Part shown: positions 1-4,841 of the stretch, piece by piece
How the letters are laid out: each line of letters opens with the position of its first letter
Numbering within the stretch: position 1 is the stretch's first letter
Source of the DNA: Actinomycetes bacterium
GTDB taxonomy: Bacteria; Actinomycetota; Actinomycetes; Propionibacteriales; Propionibacteriaceae
DNA length: 8,255 bases
Direction: 5' to 3'
Assembly: GCA_021794705.1 (NCBI GenBank)
Contig: JAJYQH010000109.1
Location: 1-8,255 of the forward strand
Program-made: the position numbers and the translations under genes
The notes under the pieces: generated by a model
Seen by the model: only the letters and a program-made list of their open reading frames with translations
Databases searched by the model: none
Told to the model about the DNA's origin: nothing

Positions 1-1
1 G

Positions 2-1060
2 TGGGCCGGTGCCCTCACCGCCGTCGCGCTCGGGGCGGTCGCCGTCGGCCAGAGCGACCTCAAGCTGCTGCTCGCCGCCTCGACCTCGGCCCAGTTGGGG
101 TTCGTCGTCATGGCCGCCGGGCTGGGGGCCACCGCCGCCGGCACCGCCCAGTTGGTCGCCCACGCCGCCACCAAGGCCGCCCTGTTCCTCGCCGCCGGGG
201 CCTGGCTGTCGGCGCTCGGCACCAAGAGCCTGGCCGGGCTGCGGGGCACCGTCGGCGACTGGCCGCTCGTCCGGGTGGCGGCGTCCGCGGCGCTGCTCAG
301 CCTCGCCGGCGTCCCGCCGCTGTCGCTGTGGGCCTCGAAGGACGCCGTGCTCGCCGCCGCCCTCCACCGCTCGGTGCCGCTCTACCTCGTCGGCCTGCTC
401 GGGGCCGCCCTCTCCGCCGCCTACGCGGGCACGGTGCTCCGGGTGCTCTGGGCGCCCGCGGACGCTGACGAGCGGCGGATCGCCCGTGGTCACCACGGCG
501 AGGAGGAGATCGCCTCCGGACGGGTGCCCACCCTGCTCACCGCGAGCGTCGTCGTCCTGGCCGCGGCGGCGGTCGTGCTCGGCGTGCTCGCCCTGCCACC
601 AGTGGCCCGCGCCCTGGCATCGGCCGTCGGCGGGGTGCTCGTCGAACCCTCGGCCCTCGAACTCGCGGTCTCGACGCTCGTGTCGGTCGGGGTCGTCGTG
701 CTCGCGTGGCGCCGGCCCCTGCCCCGGCCCGCGTGGGCCCGGGACTGGCTCGGCCTCGAAGCCACCGCACACGCCGTCGTCGTCCGTCCGGCCCTCGGCC
801 TGGCCCGCGGGCTGGCCCGGGCCGACGACGTGCTCGGTGCCGCCCTCGACGCCAGCGGCCGGGGCACCCTCGCTCTCGCCTCCTGGGCGTCCACCGCCGA
901 CGACCGCTGGGTCGACGGGGCGGTGCGCGGGCTGGCCGGCGGGGTCCGGAGGCTGGCGGCGTCCGCGCGCCGGCCGCAGACGGGGATGCTGCACCAGTAC
1001 TACGTCCAGGCCGTCGCGCTCGTCGCGCTCGGCGCCGTCCTCGTGCTGCTCGTGAGGTGA
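2..1060 (+). CDS. nuoL: NADH-quinone oxidoreductase subunit L, C-terminal part (5' end outside window)
   Basis: Antiporter-like subunit of the membrane arm of respiratory complex I, which couples quinone reduction to proton translocation across the cytoplasmic membrane. The frame is open from the left edge, so 352 residues are visible against a usual total of 600 or more. Seen: a DLK-LLLAASTSAQLG segment matching the family's DIKR-LAYST-SQ-G helix; QLVAHAATKAALFL matching the HLxxHAFFKALLFL helix; and PPLSLWASKD matching the loop and helix that carry the TM12 lysine (fragment K113). After further hydrophobic segments comes a long stretch rich in Ala, Arg and Leu, as expected for the amphipathic lateral helix, then RRPQTGMLHQYYV and a final membrane anchor, the usual actinobacterial NuoL ending. 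The first His of the HxxxHxxxK motif is Gln here (fragment Q50), while H54 and K58 remain. Its stop overlaps the nuoM start. MrpA/HyfB-type relatives are similar, but the order L-M-N favours nuoL. Confidence 0.93.
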   Translation, partial: WAGALTAVALGAVAVGQSDLKLLLAASTSAQLGFVVMAAGLGATAAGTAQLVAHAATKAALFLAAGAWLSALGTKSLAGLRGTVGDWPLVRVAASAALLSLAGVPPLSLWASKDAVLAAALHRSVPLYLVGLLGAALSAAYAGTVLRVLWAPADADERRIARGHHGEEEIASGRVPTLLTASVVVLAAAAVVLGVLALPPVARALASAVGGVLVEPSALELAVSTLVSVGVVVLAWRRPLPRPAWARDWLGLEATAHAVVVRPALGLARGLARADDVLGAALDASGRGTLALASWASTADDRWVDGAVRGLAGGVRRLAASARRPQTGMLHQYYVQAVALVALGAVLVLLVR

Positions 1061-2550
1061 CTGTGCTGTCCGTGACCGTGTTCTTCCCGCTCGTGGCGGC
1101 GCTCGTCCTCGCGATCCCGCGCCTGGGGGACACCGTCGCCCGCTGGTGGTGGGTCGCGGCGTCCCTCGTCGAGGTGATCCTCGTCGTGCGGCTGTGGTCG
1201 GGCTACCGGACGCCGGCGCCCGGCGGACTGGCGTACGAGCAGCGGGTGGCCTGGATGCCGGGAGTGAACAGCAGCTACCACGTCGGGCTCGATGGCCTCT
1301 CGCTGCCGCTCGTCGCGATGACCTCGGTCGTCTTCCTCGCCTGCTCGGTCTACGCGCTCCGGGACGCCGACCGGCCCCGCTCCCGGGCGGCGCTGTTCCT
1401 CGGCCTGGAGACCGTGTGCCTCGGGGTGTTCGCCGCGGCCGACCTGCTCGTCTTCTTCGTCTTCTTCGACCTGTCGATCGTCGGCATGTACTTCGTCATC
1501 GCGGGCTGGGGGCACGGGGAGCGGCAGCGCTCTGCCCTGCGGTTCTTCCTCTACACGTTCCTCGGCTCGCTCGCCCTGCTCGCCGGGTTCATCGGCCTCT
1601 ACCTGGCGGCGTCCCCGCACACCTTCGACATCGTGGCGCTGGTGAAGCAGAACCCGCTCGCCGGGCACGGGACGCTCGGAGCGGTCGTCCTCGGGGCGAT
1701 CCTGCTCGGCCTGGCGGTCAAGACGCCGACCGTGCCGTTCCACACCTGGCTGCCGCCGGCCCACACGGACGCCCCCACCATCGGTTCGGCCGTGCTCGCC
1801 GGCGTCCTGCTGAAACTCGGCGCCTACGGCTTCGTGCGGATCGCCATGCCGATGCTGCCCTCGGCCTGGCGCGCCTGGGCCTGGGTGGTCATCGTCGTCG
1901 GAATCGTCTCGGTGCTCGTCGGCGCGCTCGTCGCCCTCGCCCAGGGCAACCTCAAGCGGATGATCGCCTACACCTCGGTGAACCACATGGGCTACGTCGT
2001 CCTCGCCGTCGGAGCGGCGGGTGTGCTCGCGTCCAACACCGCTCAGGCCCGCGCCGTCGCCGTCAGCGGGGCCGTCACCCAGATGGTGAGCCACGGGCTG
2101 ATCACGGCGGCACTGTTCCTTCTCGCCGGGCTGTTCCTCGAGCGCACCGGCAGCTACGAGATCTCCGAGTACGGCGGGCTGGCGACCCGAGCCCCGCGCA
2201 CCACCGCCCTGTTCGCGGTGGCCGCGTTCGCGTCGCTGGGCCTGCCCGGGCTGTCCGGGTTCATCGCCGAGTTCCAGATCTTCACGGGGGGCATCGGCGC
2301 CGCACCGGTCACCGCGATCGCCCTGCTGGGCATCCTCGTCATCAGTGCCGCCCTGCTGTGGACCCTGCAGCGGCTGTTCACCGGCGAGTTGCGCGGCCGG
2401 GCGCGCGCCTTCACCGACGTCCGGGCGCACGAGGGGATCGCCATCGGGCTGCTGCTCGTGCTGTCCCTCGGCATCGGCGTCGCCCCGCGCCCGGTGCTCG
2501 ACGTCATCGAACCCGCCGCCCATGCCGTGATCGGCCTCGTCGACCGATGA
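1057..2550 (+). CDS. nuoM: NADH-quinone oxidoreductase subunit M
   Basis: Antiporter-like proton-channel subunit of complex I, an integral membrane protein of about 14 helices. It has 497 residues, close to the usual ~500. Family motifs seen: GLDGLSLPLV; FFDLSIVGMYFVIAGWGHG (TM5); AVKTPTVPFHTWLPPAHTDAP with K222 (TM7 lysine); GVLLKLGAYG with K253 (TM8 lysine); NLKRMIAYTSVNHMGY with H310; QMVSHG with H346; and GLPGLSGFIAE with E405 (TM12 glutamate). The essential TM5 glutamate of the WE/FE motif is Asp here (D138). The GTG at 1057 is chosen because it overlaps the nuoL stop as GTGA, the same arrangement as the nuoM/nuoN junction. GTGs at 1063 and 1072 are alternatives: a GAGGTGA stretch at 1054-1060 could act as a ribosome binding site for 1072, but with long spacing. 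The open frame continues upstream of 1057 through nuoL, but that part is a shadow with no NuoM similarity. Confidence 0.96.
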   Translation: MTVLSVTVFFPLVAALVLAIPRLGDTVARWWWVAASLVEVILVVRLWSGYRTPAPGGLAYEQRVAWMPGVNSSYHVGLDGLSLPLVAMTSVVFLACSVYALRDADRPRSRAALFLGLETVCLGVFAAADLLVFFVFFDLSIVGMYFVIAGWGHGERQRSALRFFLYTFLGSLALLAGFIGLYLAASPHTFDIVALVKQNPLAGHGTLGAVVLGAILLGLAVKTPTVPFHTWLPPAHTDAPTIGSAVLAGVLLKLGAYGFVRIAMPMLPSAWRAWAWVVIVVGIVSVLVGALVALAQGNLKRMIAYTSVNHMGYVVLAVGAAGVLASNTAQARAVAVSGAVTQMVSHGLITAALFLLAGLFLERTGSYEISEYGGLATRAPRTTALFAVAAFASLGLPGLSGFIAEFQIFTGGIGAAPVTAIALLGILVISAALLWTLQRLFTGELRGRARAFTDVRAHEGIAIGLLLVLSLGIGVAPRPVLDVIEPAAHAVIGLVDR

Positions 2551-3968
2551 TGGTCGCGCTCCAGTCGGGTGGCATGCGACCGCTCGCGATGCTGCCGGAG
2601 ATCCTCCTGTTCGCCGGGGGGCTGGCCTGCCTGCTCGGTGGGTCGTTCACCCCGCGCGAGCGGCAGTGGCGGCTGCGGGTGGTCGCGGCCGCAGCACTGG
2701 CGGCGTCCGTCATCGCGGCGCTGGTCGGTGCGGGCACCGGCGCGGCGTTCGAGGGGGGCTTCGCGATCGACGTCGGCACGACGACCGCCCGGGTGGTGGC
2801 CGCGGGGGCGACCCTGCTCGTCCTCGGCCTCGCCGGGGACGAGATCGCCGGGGCCGGTCGGGAGAGCGAGACCTACGCCCTGCTGCTGTTCGCGACCACC
2901 GGAACCCTCGTGCTCGCCGGGGCCCACGACCTGCTCGTGCTGGCGGTCGGGTTTCTGCTGGCCAGCATCCCGCTCTACGCGCTGGTGGGTCTCGCCGGCT
3001 CCGCCCACGCCGCAGAGGCGGCGCTCAAGACCTATCTCCTCGGCGCCCTGTTCGGGATCCTCCTGCTGCTCGGCGTCACACTGCTCTACGGCCTGGCCGG
3101 GACCACCGCCTATCCGGCGCTGGCGGCGTCCCTCGGCGCGGCGCCGGGGCCGGCGGTGGTCGTGGGCGTGATGGCCGTGATCGCCGGGCTGATGTTCAAG
3201 GCGGGCGGCGTCCCCGCGCACTTCTGGGTGCCGGACGCCGCGCAGGGTGCGTCCGGCACCGTCGCCGCCTTCGTCACGACCGTGCCGAAGGTGGGGGCGC
3301 TGGTCGCCGTCTTCCGGTTGGTCGTGGCCCTGCCGCACGGCGGGGGCTGGGAGGTTCTGGTCGGGGCGCTCGCGGTGCTCAGCATGAGCGTCGCCAACCT
3401 CGCGGCCTTCGGTCAGGACGATCCGCGGCGGCTGCTCGGCTGGTCGACGGTCAGCCAGGTCGGCTACCTGCTCGTGCCGGTGGCCGCGGCCGGCCGCAGC
3501 GACCTGGCGCTGCCCGCGCTGCTGCTGTACCTCGCCGGCTATGCGCTCACCAACGTGGCCGCCTTCGCGGTGACCACCGCGCTGCCGGACGCCAGGACTC
3601 TCGGCGACTTCGCCGGGCTCGTGCGTGCCCGGCCGTTGCTCGCCCTCGCGCTCGTCGTCGCGTTGCTCGGGCTGGTCGGCACGCCGCCCACCGTCGTCTT
3701 CGTCGGCAAGCTGCTGGCGGCCACCTCGGCCTGGGACGCCGGAATGGCGTGGCTCACCGCGCTGCTGCTGCTCAACAGCCTGGTGTCGCTCTTCTACTAC
3801 CTGCGCTGGATCGCGCCGGCGCTGCTGCGGGACGGGAGGGAGTCGGCCCTCGGGGCGCCGCGCACGTGGTCGACGGGGGTGGCGATCGGAGCGTCAGCTC
3901 TGTCGCTGCTGGCGGGCGTGCTGGCCGGCGTCCTGTGGCACCTCGTGGCCGGGCCGCTGCTGGGCTGA
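2547..3968 (+). CDS. nuoN: NADH-quinone oxidoreductase subunit N
   Basis: Third antiporter-like subunit of the complex I membrane arm, 473 residues and strongly hydrophobic throughout, close to the usual 470-490. Motifs seen: AAEAALKTYLLGALFG (family SAEAALKYFLLGA); GLMFKAGGVPAHFWVPDAAQGA with K218 (TM7 lysine); TTVPKVGA with K248 (TM8 lysine); RRLLGWSTVSQVGYLL (family KRLLAYSSI-H-GY); and GTPPTVVFVGK with K388 (TM12 lysine). The TM5 helix reads VGFLLASIPLYAL, so the position of the conserved Glu of the GLELLSLPLY-type motif is Leu (L137). Two ATGs lie in tandem at 2547 and 2550. The first overlaps the nuoM stop as ATGA and is preferred, since no clear Shine-Dalgarno precedes it and coupling is likely. 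It is the last gene of the operon, followed by a hairpin 17 bases past the stop. Confidence 0.95.
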   Translation: MMVALQSGGMRPLAMLPEILLFAGGLACLLGGSFTPRERQWRLRVVAAAALAASVIAALVGAGTGAAFEGGFAIDVGTTTARVVAAGATLLVLGLAGDEIAGAGRESETYALLLFATTGTLVLAGAHDLLVLAVGFLLASIPLYALVGLAGSAHAAEAALKTYLLGALFGILLLLGVTLLYGLAGTTAYPALAASLGAAPGPAVVVGVMAVIAGLMFKAGGVPAHFWVPDAAQGASGTVAAFVTTVPKVGALVAVFRLVVALPHGGGWEVLVGALAVLSMSVANLAAFGQDDPRRLLGWSTVSQVGYLLVPVAAAGRSDLALPALLLYLAGYALTNVAAFAVTTALPDARTLGDFAGLVRARPLLALALVVALLGLVGTPPTVVFVGKLLAATSAWDAGMAWLTALLLLNSLVSLFYYLRWIAPALLRDGRESALGAPRTWSTGVAIGASALSLLAGVLAGVLWHLVAGPLLG

Positions 3969-3985
3969 GGGCCGTCGCGGTACAT

Positions 3986-4023
3986 GTGCTCCCGCGACGT
4001 GTTCCCCCTCGTCGCGGGAGCAC
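3986..4023 (+). terminator. Perfect 14-bp inverted repeat after nuoN, probable terminator
   Basis: Left arm GTGCTCCCGCGACG (3986-3999) and right arm CGTCGCGGGAGCAC (4010-4023) are exact reverse complements around a 10-base loop, starting 17 bases after the nuoN stop. The stem is very GC-rich. No T-run follows (the next bases are GCGCACACCCCC), so it is not a classic intrinsic terminator. Hairpins without a U-tract are common at the ends of actinobacterial operons. It probably ends the nuo transcript or protects its 3' end. Both functions are inferred; only the symmetry is seen. Confidence 0.72.
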
Positions 4024-4110
4024 GCGCACACCCCCGAGTGCTCTGGTCACGCTACCGGCACCCTCACCGACCGGCCATCCCCCACTTCAGGGGCCATCGT
4101 GGGTGAGGAG

Positions 4111-4144
4111 TCGGGACGAATTCGAGGGCTTTCGAATTGCCCGA
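4111..4144. promoter_or_regulatory. Compound dyad upstream of the response regulator, candidate operator or leader hairpin
   Basis: An inner perfect repeat AATTCGA (4119-4125) and TCGAATT (4132-4138) around a 6-base spacer is flanked by a second matched pair, TCGGG (4111-4115) and CCCGA (4140-4144). Short unpaired bases, ACG on one side and G on the other, separate the inner and outer arms. It is notably AT-rich for this DNA and lies about 55-90 bases upstream of the response regulator start, in the gap where its promoter must be. It could be a binding site for a dimeric regulator (possibly the regulator itself) or a hairpin in the 5' leader. I could not identify a convincing -35/-10 pair in 4024-4197, so the transcription start is unknown. 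Confidence 0.45.
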
Positions 4145-4197
4145 CACCGCCGAAATCGGGGCCTGCCACGTCGCCGGCCGTATCCGGGGGCCAAGAT

Positions 4198-4836
4198 GTG
4201 TTCGTGACTGCGCTGCGACTTGGTCTCGCCGACGACCACCCGGCCATTCTGCGGGCCGTTGTCGACACGATCCAACGCGAAATCGCCGTGTCCGACGTCG
4301 TCACCGTGCGCCACGTCGTCGAACTGCTCGACGCGAGCCACCAATTCGACCTCGTCATTCTCGACCTCCAACTTGGCGACGGGTCCGACCCGGCCGAGAA
4401 CGTGCGATCGGTCGTCCAGCGCGGGTGGCCGGTGCTGCTCTACACCCAGGAGATGAATCCGGCGGTCGTGGCCCGGTGTTTCGCCGAGGGCGCGTCCGGG
4501 ATCGTCTCCAAAAGTGAGGAACTCGCCATCCTCGTCGACGCGGTGCGCATCATCGCCGACGGCCAGCCCTACCTTTCCGGTGACTGGGCGAGCGCCCTGA
4601 AGTCGCAGCGCATTCCCAATCTCGCACCCCGGGAACAGGAGGCGCTGCGCCTTTTCGCCGCCGGGTTACCGATGAAACTCGTCGCCCGCCGGATGGGCAT
4701 CTCGCAGGAGACCGTCAAGGAATACCTCATGCGGGCACGGCGCCGCTACGAGGAGGCCGGACGTCCGGCGCCCAGTCGAACCGACCTGTACATCCGCGCC
4801 ATCGAGGACGGCCTCATCCGGCCGCCTACGAGCTGA
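4198..4836 (+). CDS. LuxR/NarL-family two-component response regulator
   Basis: Cytoplasmic transcription factor, 212 residues, the usual size for this class. The N-terminal receiver domain (about 5-125) has the acidic pair D12-D13 in GLADDHPAI, the phospho-acceptor D56 in LVILDLQLGDG, T83 in LLYTQE and K105 in IVSKSEE, so it should be phosphorylated. The C-terminal LuxR-type helix-turn-helix (about 142-190) begins LAPREQEALRLFAAG and has the recognition region GISQETVKEYL. A tail of about 30 residues follows, with AGRPAPS and DLYIRAIEDGLI. The kinase gene begins 5 bases after its stop, so the two form an operon and very likely a cognate pair. Start choice: GTG 4198 has GGGGG seven bases upstream; GTG 4204, two codons later, is the alternative. 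The DNA target and signal are unknown. Confidence 0.93.
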   Translation: MFVTALRLGLADDHPAILRAVVDTIQREIAVSDVVTVRHVVELLDASHQFDLVILDLQLGDGSDPAENVRSVVQRGWPVLLYTQEMNPAVVARCFAEGASGIVSKSEELAILVDAVRIIADGQPYLSGDWASALKSQRIPNLAPREQEALRLFAAGLPMKLVARRMGISQETVKEYLMRARRRYEEAGRPAPSRTDLYIRAIEDGLIRPPTS

Positions 4837-4841
4837 GTCAG

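Noticed and set aside
706..1056. Upstream extension of the nuoM frame
   Set aside because: Overlaps nuoL and encodes Arg/Pro-rich sequence unlike NuoM; the true start is near 1057.
1000..2523. Long open frame of 507 codons on the - strand opposite nuoM
   Set aside because: Composition is Arg, Gly, Asp and Glu rich with no motifs, as expected for the complement of a high-GC gene. The + strand frame is clearly nuoM.
1146..2546. Upstream extension of the nuoN frame
   Set aside because: Runs through nuoM in another frame with shadow-type composition; the ATG at 2547 gives normal NuoN length.
2154..3338. 394-codon - strand open frame across nuoM and nuoN
   Set aside because: Shadow frame with low-complexity sequence, overlapping two well-supported genes and their junction.
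4079..4103. Short inverted matches CCCAC/GTGGG and CCCC/GGGG between the terminator and the dyad
   Set aside because: Only 4-5 bases per arm in very GC-rich DNA; not above chance expectation.
4137..4160. TTGCCC as a possible -35 promoter element
   Set aside because: No acceptable -10 hexamer at 16-19 bases downstream; it also overlaps the dyad, so a promoter call would be guesswork.
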